Source: Alphaproteobacteria bacterium (GTDB taxonomy: Bacteria > Pseudomonadota > Alphaproteobacteria > Rhodospirillales > Rhodospirillaceae). From it: a stretch of 6,790 nt of DNA. The stretch lies in assembly GCA_015228695.1 (NCBI GenBank), contig JADGDA010000139.1, positions 1-6,790 of the forward strand. Direction: 5' to 3'. Numbering within the stretch: position 1 is the first letter of the stretch; each line of letters starts with the position of its first letter. The notes below the pieces were generated by a model. That model ran no database searches. It had not been told where the DNA came from and was given only the letters and a program-made list of their open reading frames with translations. Below are positions 1 to 6,189 of this stretch, piece by piece. Both the position numbers and the translations under genes were made by a program.

Positions 1-2
1 CC

Positions 3-167
3 GGCTGGAGGTACCGGACCTCGGAAATCGTCTCCGACCTCGCCTGTCCATCGGACTGGGAGGCCATTTCCCTGCCGGCCGGCATGATTTGGCTCTACCC
101 CTTCCTTCGCCCCTGGGGGTGGCTGGTCAGGCTGTGGCAGGCACGGAAGCCTGGATCGTCGGGGTGA
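3..167 (+). CDS. 3' end of an unrecognised protein gene (partial)
   Basis: An open frame enters from the left edge and runs 54 codons to a TGA at 165-167. No start is visible, so only the C-terminus is present. About five in six of its third codon positions are G or C, like the clear genes of this window. The other two plus frames lack this bias, and the minus-strand frame with the same third positions is broken by a stop. The peptide begins GWRYRTSEIVSDLA and ends with an aromatic, hydrophobic stretch (IWLYPFLRPWGWLVRLW) and a short basic tail. This could be an amphipathic or membrane-associated C-terminus. I do not recognise the family and assign no function. It converges on the minus-strand operon, with only 15 bases between the two stop codons. 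Confidence 0.5.
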   Translation, partial: GWRYRTSEIVSDLACPSDWEAISLPAGMIWLYPFLRPWGWLVRLWQARKPGSSG

Positions 168-182
168 CGACGGACCCGGACG

Positions 183-1271
183 TCATGCCGCCTCCGGCAG
201 GTTTTCCGGTTTGTCGGTGATCGTCTTGCTGATGTGCTGGAATTCGGAGTCCAGTGCAACGAAGGCGTCCACCATGTCCGGATCGAAATGCGACCCCCGG
301 CCGTCGGAGATCAAGGCCGCCGCCTCGGCATGGGGAAAGGGCTTCTTGTAGGGACGGGCGCTGGTCAATGCGTCATACACGTCCGCCAACGCCATCAATC
401 GGCCGGAGAGGGGGATATCCTCGAAGGAAAGACCGTTCGGGTATCCGCTGCCATCCCATTTTTCGTGGTGCGTGAGGGCGATTTCGCTGGCGTAGCGCAG
501 GAAAGAATTGGACCCAAGAATCTGTACCGCCCTGTTCAAGGCCCGCCATCCGAGAAAGGCGTGTTCCTTCATTTCCTCGAATTCCTCGGGTGTCAGCTTG
601 CCGGGCTTCAGGAGAATATGATCGGCGATCCCGATCTTGCCGATATCGTGCAGGGGAGCCGATTTGAAGAGCATGTCGATTTCAAGCGGCTTGAGGTCGT
701 CCGCGTACTTGGGCGATGTGGAGAGGTGACGGGCCAGCGCCCTTACGTAATGCTGGGTGCGCATGATGTGGGCGCCGGTTTCCGGGTCGCGGGTTTCCGC
801 CAGGTTGGCGACCGTGAAGATCGTCGCATCCTGGGTCAGAGCCAGTTCCCGTGTGCGCTCCTCCACCAGGCGCTCCAGATGATCCCTGTACTGCTTGACT
901 TCGATCTGACTGCGCACCCGCGCCCTTACCAACTCCGGCCTGAAGGGCTTGGTGATGTAGTCGGCCCCTCCCATGGCCAGCCCGCGTTGTTCGTCCTCGA
1001 TCTCGGTCAACGCCGTCACGAACAGGACGGGAATGCTCCAGGTCCTCGGGTCGGCCTTGAGCCTCAGACAGACTTCATAGCCGTCCATCTTCGGCATCAT
1101 CACATCAAGAAGAACGAGGTCGGGCTGGGGCGTGGCGGCGGCCAGGACGAGAGCCTGTTCCCCGCCGAGGGCGGCGACCACGGCGAACTCATCGCCCAGC
1201 GTTTCGAGCAGGATGCCTATGTTGTCCGGACTGTCGTCGACCACCAGGATCTTTCTGCGCGTCGCACCCAT
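183..1271 (-). CDS. Response regulator with HD-GYP c-di-GMP phosphodiesterase output (RpfG-like)
   Basis: A cytosolic two-domain protein predicted to hydrolyse c-di-GMP under control of receiver phosphorylation. Residues are numbered from the longer start at 1283. The receiver (about 10-125) has D16/D17, phospho-acceptor D60 in LLDVMMP, T90 and K112. A charged linker helix (about 128-150) leads to the HD-GYP domain (about 155-350). Its motifs are all intact: E168 and H172 in ETGAHIMR, H212-D213 in LHDIGKIG, H241, HHEKWDGSGYP (272-282), D301 in ADVYDALTS, and GRGSHFDP. The spacing suits an active metal-binding enzyme. The ATG at 1271 is preferred because GGAG lies 6 bases upstream. The ATG at 1283, which adds MESI, has only a poorly spaced GGGAAG. 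It is the last gene of the operon, 17-29 bases after the upstream stop depending on start. Family assignment is firm. The partner kinase and cellular output are inferred. Confidence 0.95.
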   Translation of the reverse strand: MGATRRKILVVDDSPDNIGILLETLGDEFAVVAALGGEQALVLAAATPQPDLVLLDVMMPKMDGYEVCLRLKADPRTWSIPVLFVTALTEIEDEQRGLAMGGADYITKPFRPELVRARVRSQIEVKQYRDHLERLVEERTRELALTQDATIFTVANLAETRDPETGAHIMRTQHYVRALARHLSTSPKYADDLKPLEIDMLFKSAPLHDIGKIGIADHILLKPGKLTPEEFEEMKEHAFLGWRALNRAVQILGSNSFLRYASEIALTHHEKWDGSGYPNGLSFEDIPLSGRLMALADVYDALTSARPYKKPFPHAEAAALISDGRGSHFDPDMVDAFVALDSEFQHISKTITDKPENLPEAA

Positions 1272-1300
1272 GATAGACTCCATTTTCTTCCCAAGGGAGA

Positions 1301-2449
1301 TCAGGCCGCCAATCGGCTGTTCCGCTCCTCATCGACCGCAGGAATGGTTACCGTAACGCACGTCCGCCCGGAGACGGCGGTGTCGAGATGGATGGTTCCA
1401 TTTTGCGTCCGCGCGATCAGTCTGGCTGAATAGGTGCCAAGTCCGGTCCCGTCCCGCTTTCCTGCGGTCACGAACTTGTCGAAGAAATGCGCGCGGATTT
1501 CCTCTGGAACCTCCCCACCGTTGTCGATGGATACAGTCACGTTTCTCCCAAGTTCAAAGCCGATGTTGATCTCGCCATGGCATGGGGAAGCCTCGGCGGC
1601 GTTCTTGCACAGATTCGAGAGCATCGAATGGCAGAGAAGGCTTTCCGCCATCACCATGACCGTCTGCCCGTCCCTTGGCCTCTGGTTGTCCACCAGAAGG
1701 GCGACCCGAAGGTCTCTGGCGGCGACCATCGGCGCGATCTCCATCAGCGCCCGCCGCATGATCGGGAGAATGTCCATCGCGGCCGGCCGGAACTCGTAGA
1801 TGCCGGTTTCCATTCTGAAGAGATCAAGCGAGCGATTGATCATCTCCAGCATGGTGTACCCCGATTCCTCGATCATCTTGACAAGATCACGTTGGGAATC
1901 GGTGAATTCACACTGTTCCAGTAAAAACTGCGGCACGCCGATAATGATATTGAGCGGACCTTTCAGGTCATGGCGCGTAATGTGTTCGACGTCCTCGCGT
2001 AGGCGTGCCGCCTCGACCAGTTGGCGATTCTGTTCCTCCATGCGCCGGCGGGACCGAAGCAGTTCAAGGTGCAACTCGACCCTGAGGCGTAGGGCGGCAA
2101 AATGGAAGGGCTTGCGGATAAAATCCACCGCCCCCAGCCCGAGCCCGTGTGTCTCGCTTTCTTCCTCCTCAAGGGCGGTCAGGAAGATCACCGGGATGGC
2201 GCGCGTCTCCTCCCTCTCCTTCAGGTGGGAGCACACCTGATAACCGTCCATCCCGGGCATGACGACGTCGAGAAGTATCAGGTCCGGAGCGGGCGTTGCC
2301 GCGGCCAAGTGCAGGGCCACGGAGCCATTGAGGGCGGCAATGACCGTGTAGTCGTCCTTGAGCGCGTCGAACAGAACGCTCAGACTGTCCGCGGAATCAT
2401 CCACGATCAGGATCCGTGGGCGTTCGGTCGGGGATTTGCCGTCCGTCAT
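1301..2449 (-). CDS. Receiver-histidine kinase protein (REC-HisKA-HATPase), cytosolic
   Basis: A 382-residue soluble kinase with an N-terminal receiver and no membrane segment. The receiver (about 12-125) has D17/D18, phospho-acceptor D61 in LLDVVMPGMDGY, T91 and K113. A coiled-coil linker (about 125-153) precedes the dimerisation domain, with phospho-acceptor H160 in TRHDLKGPLN. The ATPase domain (about 225-370) has an N box around N279/N283 (LSNLCKNAAEAS), a G1 box starting at D309 (DNGGEVPEEI) and a G2 box GTGLGTYSA (334-342). The G1 box lacks the usual second glycine, which is E313 here, but the surrounding sequence otherwise looks like a working kinase. The receiver probably gates kinase activity, making this a relay or feedback node. 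The start is well supported: AGAGGTGA directly follows the upstream TGA and the ATG lies 11 bases after that stop. Its target is unknown. The HD-GYP protein encoded next is the obvious candidate. Confidence 0.93.
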   Translation of the reverse strand: MTDGKSPTERPRILIVDDSADSLSVLFDALKDDYTVIAALNGSVALHLAAATPAPDLILLDVVMPGMDGYQVCSHLKEREETRAIPVIFLTALEEEESETHGLGLGAVDFIRKPFHFAALRLRVELHLELLRSRRRMEEQNRQLVEAARLREDVEHITRHDLKGPLNIIIGVPQFLLEQCEFTDSQRDLVKMIEESGYTMLEMINRSLDLFRMETGIYEFRPAAMDILPIMRRALMEIAPMVAARDLRVALLVDNQRPRDGQTVMVMAESLLCHSMLSNLCKNAAEASPCHGEINIGFELGRNVTVSIDNGGEVPEEIRAHFFDKFVTAGKRDGTGLGTYSARLIARTQNGTIHLDTAVSGRTCVTVTIPAVDEERNSRLAA

Positions 2450-2452
2450 CGG

Positions 2453-2460
2453 TCACCTCT
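2453..2460 (-). promoter_or_regulatory. Shine-Dalgarno of the receiver-kinase gene
   Basis: AGAGGTGA begins at the base right after the TGA of the hybrid kinase and ends 3 bases before the ATG at 2449. The AGAGG core lies 6 bases away. This is the strongest ribosome site in the operon and supports co-translation of the two kinases. Confidence 0.65.
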
Positions 2461-5400
2461 TCACGGCGGGGTGGTCGGCAGGGTTCCGAGGATCTCATCG
2501 ATGGACTTCCGGGCGAGGGCGGTGTCGAAGCTCGCCACTTCCTTGCGCAAGCGCCGATAGGGTTTCGCCAGCGATGACTGCTCCATGTCCGCGCCGATGA
2601 TGTTGAGGCAATTGATCGCCGCGGACAGATCCTGATCCAGCAGGACGGCCGCCAATCCTAGGAGCTTCCTGGCTTGAGCCGGGTCAACGAGCGGCCGGGA
2701 AGACCCCGTCCCGTGGGTGTTCTTGGGGTTGTGGACGAAATAGGTGGCAAGTTCACGCAGCAGCGGGGTGACGCTCGACTTGAAAAGATCGAACGCCGCC
2801 CGTACCGCCGTCAGATCCGGGTTGAGGCCGTTCTTGCCGGCCTCTCTGGCGGCCTGTTCCAGGTCGGACGCCGTCAGGGCGATCGCGTCGGCCCCAAGAT
2901 TGGCGGCGCTGCCCTTGACGCCATGAGCCAACTGGCGCACCTGATCCACCCGTCCCAGGGAGATTTCGTGATCAATGGCGACGGCGATATTCCTGTTCTT
3001 CGCGAGAAAGGACTCCAGGAGAGAGAGATAAAGGCCGGAATTGCCGCGCACCCTGGAAAGACCGCCCACGGCATCGATTCCCTCTATGCACAGGGGCGGC
3101 GCGCCGACCTCCGACATGTCGTTCGGGCGGGCGGGGGCTTTCCGGCCCAACCAGAGCGCCAGCGTCGCATAAAGGTGCGATGGATCGAACGGCTTGGGTA
3201 CGTGGTCGCTCATTCCGACTTCGAGGCATTTTTCCCGGTCGCCATTCATGACGTTGGCGGTCATGGCGATGATCGGGAGAAGGGCGAAGCGCGGTTGCGC
3301 CCGGATCGCCCGTGTCGCTTCATAGCCGCCCATTTCCGGCATCTGCACGTCCATCAGCACGGCGTCGAAGACCGCATCCTTCCTGGCAAGATGCTCCAGA
3401 GCTTCGCGGCCATTGCCGGCGGTGACGACGGTCGCGCCCTCCCATTCAAGAAGGGTGCGGGCGACTTCCTGGTTGATGGGATTGTCCTCGACCAGAAGAA
3501 GCCGGGCCCCGGACAGGCTTTCTTCCGGATGTTCGACGGCCGGCCTGGTTTGGCTGCGTGGCTGAAGGCCAAGGGCAACCGCGACCGTGTCGAACAGCAT
3601 CGACGGCGTGAAGGGCTTGCTCAGGATGGCAACATTTTCGGCGGCTCCCAATTCCCGCAAGTCATCGCCCACCTTGAAGGCGTTGATCAAAGCCACGATC
3701 TGGGGAGGCGAATCGGTCATGTCCTTCATGCGGCGGATGGCATCCGTTCCGTTCAGCCCCGGCAGTCGCCAATTGATCAACACAATCCCAAAAGGTGTTC
3801 CCGCGGACGCTTTTTGGTCGATTCGCGCCAAGCCGTCCTCGAAATCGGCCGTCGACTCGCACAGCCAGCCGAATTTCTCGCCATAGGTGCACAGACTGTC
3901 GCGGACCAGGGTGGTGTCGTCGATCACAAGAACCCGGAGATTGCGCAACACCTCGGCGCTGCGCAGGAAGTCGACGTCCTGGCCTTCTTCCTCCGGGGCC
4001 CGGTCGAAGCTGGCGGTAAAGGAAAAGACGCTCCCCTTGCCAAGCTCGCTTTCCGCACTGATCGTGCCCCCCATCAGAGCCACAAGACGGCTGGTGATGG
4101 CAAGACCGAGGCCGGTCCCGCCATAGCGCCGCGTGGTGGAGCTGTCGGCCTGAGAGAAGGCCAGGAACAGCCGGGACATTTGCTCCTTGTTCATGCCGAT
4201 GCCGGTGTCGCGGATCAGAAAGCGCAGGATTGCGCGTCGAGCGGTCACCTCAACCGGTTCGACGTGCACGCTCACCAAGCCGTGCTCGGTGAACTTGACC
4301 GCGTTGTTGACCAAGTTGATCAGCATCTGGCAAAGGCGTTGATCGTCGCCGATCAGCGAGGTCGGGAGATCGGGGGCGACCGAGAAGAGAATCTCGATAT
4401 CCTTGGTCTGATCCACCGCGCTGACGATCGTGGCGAGGTCGTGCAGAACCGTGTCAAGCCGGAACAAGATCGGGCTCAACTCCAGCTTTCCCGCCTCTAT
4501 CTTCGAGTAATCAAGAATGTCGCTGATGATGCCGAGCAAGGACTTGGATGATATGAGTATTTTTGTCATGTAATCACGTTGCTGCGACGACAGCTCCGTG
4601 CCCATCATCAAATGGGCCAGACCGACGACGGCATTCATCGGCGTGCGTATCTCGTGGCTCATGTTGGCAAGAAAATCGGACTTGGCGCTGTTGGCATTGT
4701 CGGCCGCGAACTTGGCGTTCTCCAATTCGGCGTTCGCTTCCAGCAGCTTCCGGTCGAGGCGCTTGCGCTCCGTCACGTCCCGCGCGGCGGCGAACACCCC
4801 TTGCAGGGTTCGGTCCCGATCGAAGAAGGTGGTCGCGTTGTAGGAGACCTCCGTCTTCTTGCCGTCAAAGGCGCGCGCGGTGAGTTCGTAGTTGGTGACC
4901 TTTCTTTCTCTCAGCACCAGATCGATGCTCGCCTCGGCCCGCTCCGGGTCGGTAAAGAATTTCTTGAACGGCGCGCCGATCAGCTCGTCCCGGGTGCACC
5001 CGGTGAGGCCCTCCATCTGCTTGTTGACGTCCGTGATGATGCCGTATGGGTCGGTCGTAATCAGCGCGTCGACGTTGGATTCAAAAAGGGAGCGCGTGTA
5101 GAACTGTTGATCGCGCAGCCGTTGATCCAGTTTTTTCTGCTCCGCCTCGATCTGCTTGCGGGCGGTATTGTCGGTGCCGATCAGCAGATAGCCGATAATG
5201 GTGTCTTCCACGTCGCGGAGCGCCGTGACCGACACGACCGCCGGAAAACGGCTGCCGTCCTTTCGGATGTAGGTCAGCTCGTAGATATCCTCGATACCGC
5301 GCGACGCCTTGAACACCAGGGCCTCGAACCCCGGCGCGATCGTCGTGTCAAGCTCGGCGCTCAACGCCTTGGCTCGGGTGATCGTTTCCTGGGGATCGGA

Positions 5401-5652
5401 AATGTCGGCCGGGGTGATCTTGTTCATGACTTCGGCGGCGGCATAGCCCAGCATGCGTTCCGCGCCGACATTGAAAATCTGGATGACCCCCCTCGCGTCC
5501 GTGGCGATGCTTGAGAAATTGGCGCTGTTGAAAATGGCGCTCTGCAAGGCCCCGGTCTTGAGCAGGGCCTCCTGGCGCCGGACCTCGGCGATGCCTTTCG
5601 CCGTGCCGACGAAGGGTGGGAGAGAGGGGAGAGTCTGGTTTTTTCTGGCCAT
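2461..5652 (-). CDS. Soluble hybrid sensor histidine kinase, PAS-PAS-HisKA-HATPase-REC-REC-Hpt
   Basis: A 1063-residue multi-domain phosphorelay kinase without signal peptide or membrane segment. PAS 1 with its C-terminal motif spans about 38-165 (YIRKDGSRFP, IGTDNTARKQ) and PAS 2 about 185-297 (ending AARDVTERK). A short coiled coil leads to HisKA, with H333 in MSHEIRTPMNAVVGL. The ATPase domain has N446/N450, DTGIGM at 482-487 and GGTGLGLAI at 511-519. Receiver 1 (about 571-695) keeps D578/D579 and K679 but has N627 where the phospho-acceptor Asp belongs (LINWRLPGLNG), and probably N657 at the Thr/Ser switch position. Receiver 2 (about 716-836) is canonical, with D768 in LMDVQMPEM and K820. 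The Hpt domain (about 856-968) carries H910 in LAHGVKGSAANLG. A helical tail (about 985-1063) follows. GGAAGG, 12 bases before the ATG, abuts the stop codon of the preceding small gene. The class is certain; the signal sensed is unknown. Confidence 0.96.
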   Translation of the reverse strand: MARKNQTLPSLPPFVGTAKGIAEVRRQEALLKTGALQSAIFNSANFSSIATDARGVIQIFNVGAERMLGYAAAEVMNKITPADISDPQETITRAKALSAELDTTIAPGFEALVFKASRGIEDIYELTYIRKDGSRFPAVVSVTALRDVEDTIIGYLLIGTDNTARKQIEAEQKKLDQRLRDQQFYTRSLFESNVDALITTDPYGIITDVNKQMEGLTGCTRDELIGAPFKKFFTDPERAEASIDLVLRERKVTNYELTARAFDGKKTEVSYNATTFFDRDRTLQGVFAAARDVTERKRLDRKLLEANAELENAKFAADNANSAKSDFLANMSHEIRTPMNAVVGLAHLMMGTELSSQQRDYMTKILISSKSLLGIISDILDYSKIEAGKLELSPILFRLDTVLHDLATIVSAVDQTKDIEILFSVAPDLPTSLIGDDQRLCQMLINLVNNAVKFTEHGLVSVHVEPVEVTARRAILRFLIRDTGIGMNKEQMSRLFLAFSQADSSTTRRYGGTGLGLAITSRLVALMGGTISAESELGKGSVFSFTASFDRAPEEEGQDVDFLRSAEVLRNLRVLVIDDTTLVRDSLCTYGEKFGWLCESTADFEDGLARIDQKASAGTPFGIVLINWRLPGLNGTDAIRRMKDMTDSPPQIVALINAFKVGDDLRELGAAENVAILSKPFTPSMLFDTVAVALGLQPRSQTRPAVEHPEESLSGARLLLVEDNPINQEVARTLLEWEGATVVTAGNGREALEHLARKDAVFDAVLMDVQMPEMGGYEATRAIRAQPRFALLPIIAMTANVMNGDREKCLEVGMSDHVPKPFDPSHLYATLALWLGRKAPARPNDMSEVGAPPLCIEGIDAVGGLSRVRGNSGLYLSLLESFLAKNRNIAVAIDHEISLGRVDQVRQLAHGVKGSAANLGADAIALTASDLEQAAREAGKNGLNPDLTAVRAAFDLFKSSVTPLLRELATYFVHNPKNTHGTGSSRPLVDPAQARKLLGLAAVLLDQDLSAAINCLNIIGADMEQSSLAKPYRRLRKEVASFDTALARKSIDEILGTLPTTPP

Positions 5653-5661
5653 GATCGTCGA

Positions 5662-5949
5662 CTACCTTCCAGATGGCACGGCCCGATGCCCGACGACTGG
5701 AACCACGAACCTCACCGGATCCCGCCTTCTCGTGTTATGGCGGTCGTCCGGGCCGCACTGAATATCGTAGCCATGGGCAAGATAATTCCATCTGGAAACA
5801 TTTGCCCATTCACAGAAATCACGAATTCCATTTGCCTCGACGTCCGCGTCAAGTATGTCGTCTGGCGATCTGAACATTTTTAGCACGCAGCGGCTCGTTG
5901 CTCCATAGCTATTGTGAACTTCACGCCAGAACTCTATTTTCTTAACCAT
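5662..5949 (-). CDS. Small hypothetical protein leading the signalling operon
   Basis: A 95-codon frame with no family I recognise. It is probably real. GAAGGA (5962-5957) lies 7 bases before the ATG, the frame is open up to a TAG only 9 bases before the hybrid kinase start, and that TAG directly follows the kinase's GGAAGG, which would suit translational coupling. The first 65 or so residues look like a compact soluble domain rich in Trp, Tyr and acidic residues (KKIEFWREVHNSYG, DFCEWANVSRWNYLAHGYD). The last 30 residues are basic and look less ordered. There is no signal peptide or membrane helix, and three cysteines (residues 21, 46 and 66). Codons end in A or T far more often than in the kinase genes, suggesting recent acquisition or drift. 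It may modulate the kinase or be a small sensor partner, but that is inference from position only. Confidence 0.6.
   Translation of the reverse strand: MVKKIEFWREVHNSYGATSRCVLKMFRSPDDILDADVEANGIRDFCEWANVSRWNYLAHGYDIQCGPDDRHNTRRRDPVRFVVPVVGHRAVPSGR
5665..5670 (-). promoter_or_regulatory. Shine-Dalgarno of the hybrid kinase, abutting the upstream stop codon
   Basis: GGAAGG is followed directly by the TAG of the small leading gene and lies 12 bases from the kinase ATG at 5652. The spacing is long, so initiation may lean on ribosomes finishing the upstream gene. That would couple the two translations, which is inference from layout. Confidence 0.45.
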
Positions 5950-5956
5950 AAAATAT

Positions 5957-5962
5957 TCCTTC
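5957..5962 (-). promoter_or_regulatory. Shine-Dalgarno of the small leading gene, within a possible small hairpin
   Basis: On the minus strand GAAGGA sits 7 bases before the ATG at 5949, a near-ideal spacing that decides this start. The same stretch can fold as TATTC-GAAG-GAATA (5967-5954), a 5-bp AU-rich stem that would hold part of the ribosome site. The stem is weak, so any regulatory role is speculative. Confidence 0.55.
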
Positions 5963-5996
5963 GAATAAGAAGTATTTTTTTCACGCTACCACCGTA

Positions 5997-6041
5997 AGCA
6001 TGCTCGCGTAACATTATAATGTCAACAAATTATGTTTAATA
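5997..6041 (-). promoter_or_regulatory. Candidate promoter of the signalling operon
   Basis: Two overlapping readings exist on the minus strand. A perfect TTGACA (6025-6020) is followed after 17 bases by CATGCT (6002-5997), a poor -10. Alternatively a perfect TATAAT (6018-6013) has TATTAA (6041-6036) as a poor -35, with a 17-base spacer. Either start site would leave a leader of roughly 40 to 60 bases before the ATG at 5949. Position, AT content and the consensus half-sites support a promoter, but I cannot choose between the readings. Confidence 0.4.
6011..6022. repeat. Perfect 12-bp palindrome ACATTATAATGT in the promoter region
   Basis: The sequence is identical on both strands and overlaps both the TTGACA and the TATAAT candidates, so a dimeric regulator bound here would block the promoter. 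A related 8-bp palindrome, ACATATGT, lies at 6043-6050 with its centre 30 bases away. In AT-rich DNA such palindromes can arise by chance. No regulator gene is visible in the window. Confidence 0.4.
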
Positions 6042-6053
6042 CACATATGTTTA
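6031..6053. repeat. Direct repeat TATGTTTA x2, 15 bases apart
   Basis: TATGTTTA occurs at 6031-6038 and again at 6046-6053, just upstream of the candidate promoter on the operon side. Direct repeats in this place can be activator sites, but eight AT-rich bases are weak evidence alone. Confidence 0.3.
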
Positions 6054-6074
6054 CTAATATTTATGGGTGGATAC

Positions 6075-6131
6075 GGCCAAAAATACAGGCGCATTGGCCA
6101 TGATTCATGGCGCATATTTTTCGCGCCATGG
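6075..6131. repeat. Cluster of overlapping inverted repeats between pgl and the operon promoter
   Basis: Three perfect inverted repeats overlap here. GGCCAA (6075-6080) pairs with TTGGCC (6094-6099). GCCATGATTCATGGC (6097-6111) has 7-base arms around one central base. CATGGCGC (6106-6113) pairs with GCGCCATG (6123-6130) across a 9-base loop, giving an 8-bp hairpin. GGCGCAT also repeats directly at 6088-6094 and 6109-6115, 21 bases apart or two helical turns. The arms compete, so alternative folds are possible. It could be an operator array, a transcript-end structure for pgl, or a REP-like element. No T-tract follows in the pgl direction, so a classical intrinsic terminator is unlikely. Confidence 0.45.
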
Positions 6132-6163
6132 TTGGGTATTTGTTGTTTTTCTGCGGGGTGTCC

Positions 6164-6181
6164 GGGGGAGCATTGTCCCCC
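6164..6181 (-). terminator. Possible hairpin downstream of pgl
   Basis: GGGGGA (6164-6169) and TCCCCC (6176-6181) form a 6-bp GC-rich stem with a 6-base loop, starting 8 bases after the pgl stop. There is no T-run after the stem in the direction of pgl transcription, so this is at best a weak terminator or a 3'-end stabilising hairpin. Confidence 0.3.
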
Positions 6182-6189
6182 CCCTGGCA

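Larger units (their letters stand above)
5950..6189. other. AT-rich intergenic regulatory region between pgl and the signalling operon
   Basis: This 240-base stretch holds no convincing gene. It is visibly AT-rich from about 5950 to 6060, in contrast to the GC-rich genes on both sides. It contains the presumed operon promoter, a palindrome and direct repeats near 6011-6053, an inverted-repeat cluster at 6075-6131, and a GC hairpin just after the pgl stop. A minus frame crossing from within pgl into this region is a shadow of pgl at its start and runs into non-coding AT-rich DNA. Confidence 0.7.

Noticed and set aside
128..153. CAGGCT/AGCCTG stem as terminator of the signalling operon
   Set aside because: It has a 6-bp stem with a 14-base loop, no T-run, and lies inside the likely coding end of the plus-strand gene.
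234..1433. Plus-strand open frame (399 codons) opposite the HD-GYP gene
   Set aside because: It lies antisense to an intact receiver-HD-GYP protein and crosses into the next gene. It shows no domain or convincing ribosome site.
2674..4551. Long plus-strand open frame (625 codons) opposite the hybrid kinase
   Set aside because: It is antisense to well-defined ATPase, receiver and Hpt domains. Its composition (many Arg, Gly, His, Gln) is typical of a shadow frame in GC-rich DNA, and it has no recognisable domain.
4579..5514. Plus-strand open frame (311 codons) opposite the PAS domains
   Set aside because: It is a shadow of the PAS-PAS-HisKA coding region, with no family resemblance.
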